Origin: Ulota crispa
Lineage: Eukaryota > Streptophyta > Bryopsida > Orthotrichales > Orthotrichaceae
Assembly: GCA_963920765.1 (NCBI GenBank)
Contig: OY987247.1
Span: 4,808,471-4,872,470, forward strand
Length of the DNA: 64,000 nucleotides
Direction of reading: 5' to 3'
This document shows, one piece after another, positions 35,114-46,979 of the stretch. The notes below the pieces were generated by a model. That model made no database searches, was not told where the DNA came from, and worked only from the letters and a program-made list of their open reading frames with translations. The translations under genes were made by a program, and so were the position numbers. Position 1 is the stretch's first letter; each line of letters opens with the position of its first letter.

Positions 35114-35352
35114 CATCAATGTGGTGTCAAAATGGAAAAGCTCATGTTTTTCTCAAACAAAGGTAATAGTAATAATTTGCCCCCTAACTAGCTAAGCTTT
35201 TTCATTGAACATCTTTCAATTATATCCTCATTTGTGATTCTAGACAAAATCAAGGTTTCTTAATCCAAACGTGAGTTTGAATTTTCCAAATTCAACTATT
35301 TGATGGTAAATATTTAAAATTTCTCCTCCCAGGTGTGCACACATCAGTTCCC
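35114..35352. repeat. Half copy of the AGGGAATTGATAT family
   Basis: CTAAGCTTTTTCATTGAACA and CAACTATTTGATGGTAAATA match the right half of 35427-35858 and of 6976-7326; the left half is missing. A similar half copy sits at 32762-32955, also immediately right of an ACCCATAAG element. Confidence 0.65.
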
Positions 35353-35426
35353 CATGATTAATATTGCCAATTTAAGATCATAACTATTGCCAATTCAAGA
35401 TTATTATTATTGCCAAATCAAGATTA

Positions 35427-35858
35427 GGGGATTCATATGTCTACCACACCCTTTCAACTATTCTACCACATCCTGGGTTTAATTTTAGATTTCTACCATC
35501 AAATAATTGAATTTGAGAATTTGGAATTCAGATTTGGACTTAGAGACCTTGATTTTGTTTAGAACCACAAAAAAAGGTTGTAATTGAACATCACTCAATG
35601 AAAAAGCTTAGCACAGGGGAAAAGTATTACTTTTACTTTTGATTATAAAAAAGATAAGCATTTTCATTGGGTGTTGTTCAATTAGAACCTTTTTATGATT
35701 CTAGACTATATCACCGTCTCTAAGTCCAAATCCAAATTCCAAATTCTCAAATTCAACTATTTGATGGTAGAAATCTTAAATTTACTTGGGGTGTAGTAGA
35801 ATAGTTAAAAAAGTGTGATAGAATAGTTTAAAAGATGCAGTAGACATATCAATCTCCT
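35427..35858. mobile_element. TIR element, CATATGTCTACCACACCC family
   Basis: ATTCATATGTCTACCACACC on the left mirrors the degenerate right end (AGTAGACATATCAATCTCCT). Inner arms of more than 100 bp pair (GAATTTGGAATTCAGATTTG against CAAATCCAAATTCCAAATTC). Confidence 0.8.
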
Positions 35859-35891
35859 CAAGATTATTATGCATATATTTTTCCATTTCAA

Positions 35892-36644
35892 CAAAACATG
35901 GGTTTGCCCAAATTATGAAATACCAGGGGGGAGGGGGGGCTTGTGGTGGCCACAATCCAACACATGCTAGAGGGGAGCCCATCTCACTGCTGCACACGCC
36001 AAGTGCGAGTCCCTCACACGCCCGCCCTCCTTTAGGAAGTGATCCAGCTTTGGGTCTCTCCCACGATGCATGGGAAGTGGTCATCAACGGCTCGGCTTAC
36101 TGCACATATGGTGGGACTAGCAGGGTTTTTTTTGGTTTGTTTTCTCACCGATGCTTGGGTGGCATTTTTCGAAAATGGTTTGTAGCTTGCTGGCTCCGTC
36201 CTATTTTGGTTAGAGTTGAAGGCTGTCTTTATGCATGGATTTTTGGAGCATCATGGGATTTTTTTTGTAGGTAAAAAATATTTACTAGTCAATTTTTGAA
36301 TACATCCTTATAACCATTACCATTACTTAAGTGTTATATTAAATTGGATTAGGCAACACCTCAATGCTCGAATAATTTTAAAATGATGGCATCAATTTTC
36401 AATTTGATAAGGATTTTAGGAAAGCCTAGGCTGCAACGCAATTTTCATTATTGCAATTTGGCATTTTTTGAAAAAATTCCCCCTTTTTTTCCCATAGGCT
36501 TGAAGCTAGCCTTTTTGTTTTTGAGGCAATTGGGCCTTAAATCGCCCAAAAAAAAAAAAACATTGGGTGGGAGCACCCATTACCAACACTATACCCACGC
36601 CCCCCTCCCTTAGTATTTCATAATTTGGGCAAACCCATGTTTTG
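35892..36644. mobile_element. TIR element with CAAAACATGGGTTTGCCC ends (753 bp)
   Basis: CAAAACATGGGTTTGCCCAA, followed by ATTATGAAATAC, is repeated inverted at 36613-36644. Part of its interior (36130-36560) occurs in reverse complement at 62620-63060, including the phrase about GCATCATGGGATTTTTTTTG. The open frame at 35915-36274 has no recognisable family. Confidence 0.8.
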
Positions 36645-36722
36645 CTCAATATAGTGGTGACAAATAACAATTGGGGTAGATGTTAATTTAAACTCAACAG
36701 GCTAAAATGGCAAAAAAAATCT

Positions 36723-36724
36723 TA

Positions 36725-36801
<77 letters not shown>
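36723..36801. repeat. (TA)n microsatellite
   Basis: About 80 bp of almost uninterrupted TA dinucleotides, with a single TATG break near its start. Confidence 0.98.
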
Positions 36802-36805
<4 letters not shown>

Positions 36806-37416
36806 ATACATTTGCATTCTAATTGGTTGAAAGAGAGTGTTGTGGTGTAAATTCTAGTGATTTGTCATGCTTTATTGCTAACCACCACATGAGAAGGAGT
36901 ACATGTATAAAGTGGTTTAAAGTAAGTTATTTTAGCAAAAGATCAATACAGGAGAGGAGTACATGCATAAAGTGGTTTACACTAAATCCTTTTAACAAAG
37001 AACCAATAGAGGAAAAAAGGATACATGCATAAAATGGTTTACAATGAGATTTTACTTTGCATCAAAATGTTGCCTCAGTTCCTAAAATGGGTACCTAAAC
37101 TTGTATATATATAATAATCTTGAATTGGTAAAAAAAAATCGTGCTGATATTCGAAACTACCATATAAAAATCAATGTAAAAACCAATTGAAACAGCGAAA
37201 AAAAAAGCCTACTGAGATTTGAACTTGTAGATAGAAACCGATTAGAGTCTTCAAAAACTTTAGTTACATACTATCTTATATAGTATACATACAAGAAATT
37301 TCTTGCACTTGCCCCTAAATAAGCGGTTGAAAATGAGAAAATGTCAGATTTTAGGTAGTGAAACTCAAAAATCTACCCAAGGGCTAGGTGACACCTTCAA
37401 ATACAGAAATTACCTT
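36802..37416. other. Intergenic with short tandem repeats
   Basis: A unit of about 60 bp with ACATG.ATAAAGTGGTTTA is repeated three times between about 36890 and 37045. No gene recognised. Confidence 0.6.
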
Positions 37417-37420
37417 TTAA

Positions 37421-38335
37421 CCCCTAAAGACTGTTTGTCCGTTTGGGGGACAAATGGATTTTGGGCATGTATCTATGGTTAACCTATTTTGTGTAATTTT
37501 TTGAAACTTTGATTGTAGGAGGGGAATTCAAAAATCTATGTGGACGTTTAATTTTTTCTTCATTTCAACATTTGACAAAGAAATTATGCATGATTTTATG
37601 AAAACTTGGGGAGGATTGCCCATCCGTGCAACCCAAATATTTCTTTAAAAATTACATTTTTTGAATTTTATTTTTTGAAACTGGTTCTTTAGATTTTTTA
37701 GTACGTGAGAAGCTTCAAATCATTCCATTTTAATCAATGAGATGAAAGTTATGAGGAGTTTTTGTTTGCGGGTAGTTAGGAATTCTCTACTCTAAATTAA
37801 ACTTTGAAGTCCTTTATTTTACTCAATTTTCATTATTTTGGAAAAATAAATAAACCTATGGAAGTAGATTGTTTATTACAACATTACAACTGTTGGGATT
37901 TGCATTTTTCATTTCAATAATTAAATTCTTAACAATTTAGTGATTTGACTCATTCTCTACTTCTTTTTACTAACTATTTTTTCCCATGTGTTGTATAGTT
38001 CCAATTGATTTGAAAATTCTCCCACATATAACTAACTTGATCTCCTACATGGGAACCTCAACTTTGCGTAGAGTAACTTTTTTGATATAAGAGTGGTCAA
38101 AGACTTTTGAAATTTCTAGGGAGCAGGGAAACAAAAAATTGCACTTTAAATGTAAATATATCACTTCTCTCCATCTAATTTTACTTTATTTTTTCCCACA
38201 AGTTCCTTTGGTAGTCTAGAGCAAGATCTACAGCTAGATTTTAAAAAAACAAATTTTCCTACTTTTCTACTCATTCCCCAGAAGTGGCAGTTATCAGTGA
38301 CTTAACTTGAAAAAAAAGGCTCAGTCCTTTAGGGG
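37421..38335 (+). mobile_element. Long TTAA-type element, about 930-bp family (copy 2)
   Basis: TTAA at 37417-37420, then CCCCTAAAGACTG; the right end CAGTCCTTTAGGGG is followed by TTAA at 38336-38339. Both targets are intact. The termini are followed inward by a small inverted repeat (TTTGTCC / GGGGGACAAATGG) seen in all copies. Confidence 0.9.
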
Positions 38336-38339
38336 TTAA

Positions 38340-39012
38340 AGTCATTTCAGGTTTTAATGGAGGCAGCTCCAAAGAATCACATAAAGAATAAGAAATGAAT
38401 AGAGCCAAGGCATGGATGTAAGTTATGACCAACCACAAAAACAGCAAGCACATGATGGATTGGTTCAATATTTGGCAAGAGTAAGTTACTACTTCAAAAA
38501 TTTAGTTTAATTATGAATAATTTTGATATTGCAAACAAGTGTAATAGACAATTTGCATTGATTTGAATTAAAGACCCTTGTTTAGGCTATCACTACTAAG
38601 TGCCACTCTTGTACAAGAAAAACCACATGGAAACATGGTCCATTGAGATTTAGAGCTATCCTCATGAACTCACCACTTGTTTTGTTCAGCATAAGTACTG
38701 GGATGAGGGGCAAATTCCGATATTGTGTCCCCAAGTCCCAATGCAAGTTTACAATAGAGTCTTAGACCCAAAAAATCATGGGACCAAAAAACCCTCATTT
38801 TGGACTTGATTTTTTTCTTTATTGGACTAAAGTAGCTCATTAAAGTTATATGCTAAAAAATGAATTGGACCCAAGTGTAGATGACATGGGTTCAATTTGT
38901 TGTTCTTTTTCATAATTAATTTAATTTTTACTTGGATTTAGACCTAAATGTAAATTGCATAGGTATAATAATGAATCCAATGTGAGAAAATGGAAGTCAG
39001 AGGATAGTAGAG
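38340..39012. other. Intergenic, nothing recognised
   Basis: AT-rich with no terminal repeats or conserved coding sequence. Confidence 0.4.
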
Positions 39013-39016
39013 TTAA

Positions 39017-39259
39017 CCTCTGAGCGCCCCAGCAATCACTATGTGGTTTCTCAATTTTGAAAAATGTTCATGTTTGACTCTTATCCTCTTCTTAATGGTA
39101 AAGTCAAAGGACTTGTACTTTTTCATGTACCTCCAGGCATGTGTTTACTACCACTCAAAAAAAAATCCAAGCTATTTGACTCTACTAAGGTAATACTTTT
39201 ACTAGATTAAGTAAACAAAGGGTATAGATTTGAGTGAATATGGCCTGGGCGCTCAGGGG
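39017..39259. mobile_element. TTAA-type TIR element, GAGCGCCC subfamily (243 bp)
   Basis: TTAA at 39013-39016, then CCTCTGAGCGCCCC; the right end GGGCGCTCAGGGG is followed by TTAA at 39260-39263. The inverted ends match over 13 bases with one difference. Confidence 0.9.
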
Positions 39260-39271
39260 TTAAGATATTAC

Positions 39272-39757
39272 AAGGGAAAATTACAAAATGAGTAACAAAA
39301 ATGAAAGAAATTACAATTTGGGTAACAATTTGAAAATAATTACAATTTGGGTAACAAAATCCAACAACCTCAACGGGTTGTGCAATTGTCAAGGGCGCAA
39401 GTTGTAAGTGCCATTCAAGCGATTGTTTGTGGCAACCATTGTTTTATCCGTGGCTTGTTCTATTAGTGGTGCAACCCTAACTAGTACCAAGCAGCCAAAG
39501 TTTGCCAAACAATTGTAGATTGCTAATTGTCAAGGATTAATCAATTGCCATTTGTTTACTTTGGAGCTTCAATCTTGCACTCCATCTCTTCCTATGCTCT
39601 AGCATGGAACTAATATAATACTTACAACTTGCACCCTTGACAATTGCACAAACCATTGAGGTTATTGGAATTTGTTATCCAAATTGTATTTTTTTTCAAA
39701 TTGTTACCTAAATTGTAATTTCTTTCCTTTTTGTGACTCATTTCGTAATTTCCCCAT
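39272..39757. mobile_element. TIR element with GGGAAAATTACAAAATGAGT ends
   Basis: About 130 bp at each side are inverted copies (TTACAATTTGGGTAACAATT and its inverse; GGTTGTGCAATTGTCAAGGG and its inverse). The core of about 200 bp is unrelated to the other families. Confidence 0.85.
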
Positions 39758-40459
39758 ATTACAATTTGTGTATTTGTTTCTTTCACGTTCTTCATTATTT
39801 TTTCTTTCGTTTCTTTGCTAGTTTGAGAACTTGCTTCAAGATGGATTTTAGAAGGCATGGGTAATTGGTAGTGTTGATTTTTACCATGAATTTGCACTAA
39901 CTTATGTTGCGAGTGTCCACCTTGCAATGTATTGCTCTCAATTATCATTGCTTCATGATGGGTGCCATATAAGTTATAATGATAGAAAAAATGGTGTCCA
40001 AGTAGCAAGATTGCATATTTTGGAAGCATGACCCGATTCTTGGGAACTTTGAGCAACATGTGCCGGGGAATTATCTAGACGTAATGTTTTGAGAACAAAC
40101 AAGATTGAATTATGGTGCCTTCAAATTATTTGTTTAATATTGTTGGTCTATCTTTTCAAAAGCAAAACACTCATTTCATGTATTTTGTTGAAAGACGTAT
40201 TTATAGTGGCAATCTCTTATAAGGTAGGTATAAGGTACTAGAGCGAGCTCTAAAATGGTGCATTTCTAAGAATGGCTGACATGTTCCCCTTAAATATCTA
40301 CTATTATCATTGGAGAGCTAGGTAGGCTTAGCTTAGCTTACCCATTCCTGATAGTTGAACCCAATGTCGTCACTTTGTGCAAGTTATGTTCATTTTCAAT
40401 CTCAAACCTAGGTATGTCATAGATAACTGTATATATAATTACATATAATTATATATATA
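39758..40459. other. Intergenic, nothing recognised
   Basis: No RNA gene, element end or conserved coding sequence was seen. The minus-strand open frame 39622-40059 starts inside the preceding element's arm and resembles no family. Confidence 0.4.
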
Positions 40460-40848
40460 TAAATTGATATGTGTACCACACCCTTTCAATTACTGTACCA
40501 CACCCAGAGTAAATTTGAGAATTTGGAATTTAGATTTGGAATTTAGATTTGGACTTAGAGACCATGATTTAGTTTAGGATAGCAAAAAAAGTGCAATTCA
40601 ACAACACCCAATGAAAAAGCTTATCTTTTTTTACAAACAAAGTAAAAATAACACTTTTCTCCCTAGCTAAACTTTCTCATTGGGTGTTGTTGAATTGAAA
40701 CTTTTTTTGGTTCTAAACTAAATCATGGTCTCTAAGTCCAAATCTAAATTCCAAATTCTCAAATTCAACTTTGTGATGGTAGAAATCAAAAGTTTCCTCT
40801 GGGATGTGGTACAATAATTGAAAGGGTATGGTACACATATCAATTCCC
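40460..40848. mobile_element. TIR element, GATATGTGTACCACACCC family
   Basis: AATTGATATGTGTACCACAC mirrors GTACACATATCAATTCCC at the right. Inner arms match those of 35427-35858. The left half carries a small local duplication (TTTGGAATTTAGATTTGGA twice). Confidence 0.85.
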
Positions 40849-40922
40849 TATATATATATATATATATATATACATATACACATACATATATACACATATA
40901 CATATACACATACATACACACA
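40849..40922. repeat. TA/ACATATA microsatellite
   Basis: Pure TA runs followed by degenerate CACATATACATA units. The ORFs read across it are artefacts of the repeat. Confidence 0.95.
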
Positions 40923-41354
40923 TTTACACGTATACCCATTCAAAATTATTTCAAATTTAAGCTTAATTTTAATCTTATTGGTGGAAGCATGAGAAGCAAT
41001 TAGGAAGAAGGCTATTTAGTAGCTGACTAAGAAGCTACCTAAAGAGGACTTTCACAGGACTAGTTCCAACTTGGTGGGATACCGACCAGTCATTGCAACA
41101 GACCTACCGACCTATTCTTACATAGGGGGCTCATCATTCCCCACGACGCAATCTCCACCTTCTGTTCTAGATACAGTTGTCACGCAACCTGTAAGTTGCC
41201 ACGCTGTCTCTCCATTCCTTCCACCTAGGATGCTCTTTATGGTGACGTGGAAAGCAACAAATTACTGTATCCAAACAAGACCTGCATCCAAACTTTTGAA
41301 CCAATATTTTATTTTCTTAAGCGATACGGAGTATGTGAATAAGTTACCACTGCA
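40923..41354. other. Intergenic, no gene recognised
   Basis: The plus-strand frame 41071-41358 (95 codons) shows no family resemblance and ends at the next element. I treat it as chance. Confidence 0.4.
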
Positions 41355-41358
41355 TTAA

Positions 41359-41583
41359 CCCTTCGAGGAGCCCTTTGCGGCCAATATAATATTTGGTATT
41401 TTATTGTATTTGGAATGCATTCACACCTTTATTACATTTGAGATCAACATAGAAGTTAGAATATAGATCAATGCGGTTCTTGTGAGCTAGTCAACATCTC
41501 AAATTAAAACTTTTTATTGGTAGCAAATGTCAGTTATACGGCAGCATATTTACTATGTAATATGTAGAGCGGTCCTTTAAGGG
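41359..41583 (+). mobile_element. TTAA-type TIR element (225 bp), left member of a head-to-head pair
   Basis: TTAA at 41355-41358, then CCCTTCGAGGAGCC; the right end GGTCCTTTAAGGG is followed by TTAA at 41584-41587. The interior is the reverse complement of the neighbour at 41588-41811. Confidence 0.9.
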
Positions 41584-41587
41584 TTAA

Positions 41588-41811
41588 CCCTTGAAGGACC
41601 ATAGGACATAGTATATACGCTAACATATATTTGTCATTTGCTATCAATAAGCAATTTTAATTTGGGATCTCAAGTAGCTCACTAGAACCGCTTTGATCTA
41701 TGCTCCAACTTCTTTGTTGATCTCATATGTAGTAGAGGTGTGGATCCATTCCAAATACTAGAAATACTCCGTATTGTATTGGTCACAGCAGCACACTTAG
41801 TCCTTTAGGGG
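41588..41811 (-). mobile_element. TTAA-type TIR element (224 bp), right member of a head-to-head pair
   Basis: It shares the TTAA at 41584-41587 with the previous element, starts CCCTTGAAGGACC and ends GTCCTTTAGGGG before TTAA at 41812-41815. A third copy of this subfamily is at 60272-60499. Confidence 0.9.
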
Positions 41812-41949
41812 TTAAAATTGAATGTGTTTACACAATTAGCACTAGTTATTCATTGTTCAAGTTTTGTGAGAATCATGTTTAGGAGACATGGATTGCTGAC
41901 AGGACCCGTATTATAAGAGACCACGACTCCATCCTCAGCAGTATTGATA

Positions 41950-42270
41950 AGGTAGGAGCCTCATAAATGGATCATCCAAGGGCTGAAATTGAGTTTTGGG
42001 GAAGTAAAACTTCTTGAAATGTTTCTCAATAAATTTTCTAATAAAGATAAGAGGAATTGGCATCTGATCTAAGTTGTTTCATATTTTATGAAGTTTTGTG
42101 AAATTAGTTATGAAATTTTGAAGCTAAAATGGCATAGGGCTCTAAAATGGATCACCTCCTCAAATATATATTTTATGTACATTGTTCAAGCCTATGAAAA
42201 ACAACATGTACAACAATAATACATTTGAGAAGGTGATCTATTTTAGAGCCTAAGCCATAGCCTCCTACCT
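41950..42270. mobile_element. AGGTAGGAGCCTC MITE (321 bp)
   Basis: TA at 41948-41949 and 42271-42272; ends AGGTAGGAGCCTC and GCCTCCTACCT. Same orientation as 17385-17706. Confidence 0.88.
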
Positions 42271-42272
42271 TA

Positions 42273-43206
42273 GCCTTTCGCTCTTTGCTCTGTGTACCTT
42301 GACCATGCTGTGCACTTTGATGGCTGGGTTTTCTACTGCACATACATGTTTGTGGGGCTAGGGTAGAAAAGGTCTTATTTGTCACCTGCCAAAAAATGTA
42401 GGCTCAATCTACTGCATACGCATCGCAGAGGTACAGAGGAATTTTTTTAGCATTTTTATCCGCCAGAAAAATGCAAAAAATGTAAAAAATGCAAAAAAAC
42501 AAAAAGAACGCCTATCAAGAGATTGATTTTGGGAATTTTGAATTTAATTTTGGATTCAAAAGTTTTGATTTAGTCACAAATTGTGGAAGATGATGAAAAT
42601 GATCAACTTCAAAACAGGGAACAAATTAAAACTTTTATCCTTGTTTGTGAGAAAAAAAACTGAGATTTTTCACCCTGGCTCACATATGCAATACACCAAG
42701 CCCACATTGATGCCCCTTTATGTTTGGTAAGCAATATTGCTTTACCAAAAATGAATGAATTTACTACACTCACATCAATGTTGGGCTAGAGTCATATATC
42801 CAAGCTTTTTTTACATAATAGAATAAAAATAAAAATAATAATCTACTTCCTATTATAGCGCTATTCAGTTGTATACTCTTTTATGATTCTATGCAAAATC
42901 AAGGTCTTTGAATCCAAAAGTGGATTCAAAATCAATTCAAAATTTCCAAATAGATACAAATCTAAACTCTTAGAGCAGCTCCAGGGCTTTCCCTAAATAG
43001 AGAACGTGGTGAAAAGTGATTTGTAAGGCCACGGAACAGGTTAATTTTTGTAGCAACTACACCCTTGGTGAAACATTCATATTGCAAACTCATGCTAACC
43101 TGTCACACCTTCGTCTCTTGCATCGATGCCAAAATCTTTCAACAACACTTTTCAGCTTCTTTTTCTTCTTTCGAGAGTTCTAATGTGGGCTAGAAAAACT
43201 TCCACA
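42273..43206. other. Intergenic, no gene recognised
   Basis: A run of AAAAATGCAAAAAA-type phrases lies at about 42465-42500. CTCCAGGGCTTTCCCTAAAT near 42980 resembles general plant element ends, but no partner was found. Confidence 0.4.
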
Positions 43207-43210
43207 ATAA

Positions 43211-44135
43211 CCCTTAAAAGGACTATTGTCCCTTTGAGGGACAGGTTGGACTTCGGGCATGTACCTATGACTAAACTACTTTGTGTGATTTTCTGAAATT
43301 TTTAATGAAGGTGGGGAATTCAAAGATCTATGTGGGCATCTAAATTTTTCCTCATTTTGACATTTGATGAAGAAATTATGCATGAATTTATGAAAATTTG
43401 GAGAGGGCTGCCCTTCTTGTAAGCCCAAAAACTTCTTTAAAATTTATGTTTTTTAAAAATCAAAAATTGAAATTGGTTCTTTATATTTTTTAATAAGTGG
43501 GAAGCTTTGAATCATTCAATTTCAATCAATGAGATGAAAGTTATGAGGAGTTTTTGTTTGTGGGCAATTATGGATTCTCTACTATGAAATAAACTTTGAA
43601 GTCCTTTATTTTACTCAATTTTCATTAATTTGGAAAAAGAACAAAACCAAAGGAAGTAGACTGTTTATCATAACATTATAACCGTTGGGATTTGTATTTT
43701 TCATTTCAATAATTGAATTCTTAACAATTTAGGGTTTTGACTCATTCTCTACTTCTCTTTACTTACTCCCATGTGTTGTATAGTTCCAATTGATTTGAAA
43801 ATTCTCCCACACATACCTAGCTTGATCTCCTACTTGGAAAAAATAAAGCACAACTTTGGATAGAGCAACTTTTTTGCTATAAGAGTGGTCAAAGGCTTTT
43901 GAAATTTTCAAGCAGCATGGAAAAAACTTTTTTTTTCACTTTAGATGTAAATATCTCACTCCTCTCTATCTAGAATGAGCTCATTTTTTTCCTACAAGTA
44001 CCTCTTCTAGTCTGGAGCAAGATTCTATGGTTAAAGTTCCCAAAAAAACAAAACAAAAAAACCCTATTTACTAAATCTCCTCGAAGTGGCAGTTTTCAAT
44101 GATTTTCATAGAAAAATGGACTGGTCTTTTAGGGG
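43211..44135 (+). mobile_element. Long TTAA-type element, about 930-bp family (copy 3), with ATAA flanks
   Basis: The left end CCCTTAAAAGGAC and right end TGGTCTTTTAGGGG are flanked by ATAA on both sides (43207-43210 and 44136-44139). This is the only copy where both flanks agree but are not TTAA, which supports a 4-bp target duplication. Confidence 0.88.
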
Positions 44136-44277
44136 ATAACATAAAGAAAAGCTTCTACCATCTCTCTACATTATGGAGAGTTGGTTGCTACAAAGTGGTA
44201 GAGGCCTGAACTCCAAGCCCTTTGCATATACCTTTCTGTCTGCAGTGACTATCAGGGTTTTTTTTTCTGGCATTTAA

Positions 44278-45211
44278 CCCCTAAAGGCCCAAGTGTCCCC
44301 TTGGGGGACAAATGGACCTCGGGCATGTACCTATGACTAAACCAGTTTTTATAATTTTTTTGAAATTTTTGTGGATGCTGGGGAATTCAAATATGTACGT
44401 GCACATCCAATTTTTTCTTCATTCCGACAATTATTGAAGAAGTTATGCATGAACTTCTGAACGACATGGAAGGGCAGGCAATCTGGGCAGCTCAAAAAGC
44501 TTCTTTAAAAAATGTATTTTTTTATTTAAAAAATCTGAAATTGGTTCTTTTGATTATTATATATGTGGAAAGCTTTGAATCATTTGATTTTGATTGATGA
44601 GTGAGAAGTTTTAGTTTGCGGGTAGGTATTGGATTCCCAAATCTCTATTTCTTTTGCCCCTTGTAAAATTTTGTGCTTTAATTTTTTTTTGACTTTCTTT
44701 TTTCCAAGTTGGAGTAGACTAAGATTCCTTGGTTTTCGCTGTTTGGATCAAAGTAATTTAGATTTCTCAATTTTACATAAATCCTCCAATTTTGCCAAGT
44801 GTATATGCAAAGTTCATGGCTGTACGACACTGCAATATTTTACAAATTATGATCCACACCTTCCATTCATTTAAAAATTCTCCCACACTTACCTAACTTG
44901 GTCTCCTACATGGGAAAAATAAACCTCATCTTTGCTTAGAGCAACTTTTTTGATATAGAAGAGGTCAAAGGCTTCTGAAATTTTTGGGCAGCGAGGAAAA
45001 AAACTTATTTTTGCACTTCAGATGTCAATATCTCACTCCTCTACATCTAAAACAAGCTGATTTTTTATTAGCAAGTACCTCCCATAGTTTAGAACATGAT
45101 CCTATGGTTGGATTTCCAAAACAAACTTGTTTTCCTACTTTTCTACTCATTCATTCAAAAGTGGTAGTTTTTAGTGATTTTTACAAAAATAAGAGCTTGG
45201 GCTTTTAGGGG
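44278..45211 (+). mobile_element. Long TTAA-type element, about 930-bp family (copy 4)
   Basis: TTAA at 44274-44277, then CCCCTAAAGGCCCAAG; the right end CTTGGGCTTTTAGGGG is followed by TTAA at 45212-45215. It lies 142 bp from copy 3 in the same orientation. Confidence 0.9.
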
Positions 45212-45215
45212 TTAA

Positions 45216-46228
45216 ATACCAAATTTGCTACAGTCAAATTCGGTATTCACGAATGTATTGGTGTCCCTCTTGAAATGCTCCTCACTCGAGAGAGCACGTA
45301 GCAATGTTATAGTCCCAAAAAAAACCTTGGTGACTATAGGAATGCGCACATGAGGTTTCCACCAGCAGCCGGCTACTACAGCCGCGAGGGATGACAAAAC
45401 TCGTGGCAAGGCACCACTAGTTTCAGTTTTTTTTCTAAAAGCCTAATTTAGGATTGCTTGACAGGTAGGCCCGGTTGTGCAGCCGCAAGTCCACACATGA
45501 GCTTAGCGGTTTGCCTGCAACTTATGAGCAGAGGAGATGGTGGTTGTGTAGAAATACTTTCACTTGTGGAATTCTAAATAAAAAACTCTAAGCTGCCAAC
45601 CGCGGCTGTGAGTAGCGGTGGGATTAGGAACACGATTTGACTGCAGTCATTTTGCTTAACTGAGGGACGAAAATACTATTCATCCACATCCTGCGGACCG
45701 CGGTATGTCGGCGGTAGCAGCCTCATGTGCGAGGCCGAAGGCCCTTATGCTCTTACATTTTCTGGCGAGAGAGATATGAGAACTTTTCCACTCTGACCCC
45801 ACATCGACATATGTGTACTGTAGTGGATTGAGCCCAAAAGACTGGGAATGGGATCCATTTTGGGCCGCATGGCGAGGATGCGGGTACTTGAGTGAGAGCA
45901 GCAGTACAGCGGCGCATGAAAAGTGAGAGAATGGCAAAAAAGGAGCAAAGGAATGTGGGTGCAATTGGTTTGGACCAGTAGCAGGGCTGCCATTGGTACC
46001 CATTGCTTCCTTCTTTATCAGTCTATCCTGATGGACTTTGTCAGGCAATTATTTTGGGCTCAATTCTCCGCAGCATCTTCACCCTTCAGGCCTCACATCT
46101 TGACTCTTGCTACCCTCCCCAATCCCCATGGTCCCAAATGTAATTTTCATAATTAGATCAACAGTGCCATCTGTGTGCCCTTTGTGTTAATAATTCAATT
46201 TTTAACATTGTGGTACATATAATAGGGA
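45216..46228. other. Intergenic, less AT-rich, no gene recognised
   Basis: The block around 45330-46140 is richer in GC than its surroundings and has overlapping frames on both strands (45680-46048 minus, 45923-46156 plus), but none resembles a known family. A decayed insertion or gene fragment is possible. Confidence 0.4.
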
Positions 46229-46979
46229 TAGGGATAGTCAGACCTTCTTCAAGAATGAAACTTTCATGAAGAATGAAAAGTGGTGGAGGGGAAATAAGAG
46301 CTAAGGGCATTTGCACCCACATACACTCAACAATCTTGTAAGTGCACTTGGTGTAGTTGCTCCATTTGACGTGCCTCAATGTAAACGCACCAACACCTTA
46401 TACCAGATATGGCTCCCTCACTTGTAACTCAAAAAATGGAATGTTTAGGATTTGATGAATTGTTAGCATGCCAAAATCCAAAACAAATGAAACTTGCTGA
46501 TTGGTTGACTTCAGAGGCCCGTGATTGAAGCTCAACACCTCCCTATGTGATATGCTCTCAATGCTTGCTAGTAAATGCTGCAAGGCAAGTGTGGGGTAGT
46601 TGAGATTTGAGCAAGCATATAGTCATGGATGCACCCTAGACATCTACTTTCAAGAGCTCTAGGTTGCGTGCAAGGGTGCTGATGCTCTAATGGGAGCACT
46701 TCTTCGTGAAAATGGTGTAACTCCCCTTGCGTGGGTGGTGGAGAATGGAGAATGGAGAATGAAATATGGGGTGAAAGCAAGAAATGTGAGAAAAGGACAT
46801 GTATTGGTAAAACCTCTATGTGTGATTTTTTTTCACACCCATTATTCTCTTTTGGAGGTGAAAAAAGAAAAAAATTCATCTTTTAAGAATGGGGCTTTGC
46901 AAATCAAGCTAAGGATAGCACGCCATGTCCTCATTCTCTAAAGATTGAAAATGGGGCAAAGAAGGTGTGACTATCCCTA
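46229..46979. mobile_element. TIR element with TAGGGATAGTCA ends (about 750 bp)
   Basis: TAGGGATAGTCAGACCTTCT at the left pairs with GAAGGTGTGACTATCCCTA at the right. The interior (46600-46940) has no recognisable domain. I could not fix the target duplication. Confidence 0.7.

Noticed and set aside
35915-36274. 119-codon frame
   Set aside because: It lies inside a TIR element; its second half is repeated at 62620-63060 and it resembles no protein family.
40718-41003. Tyr/Ile-rich ORFs
   Set aside because: They are read through the TA/ACATATA microsatellite.
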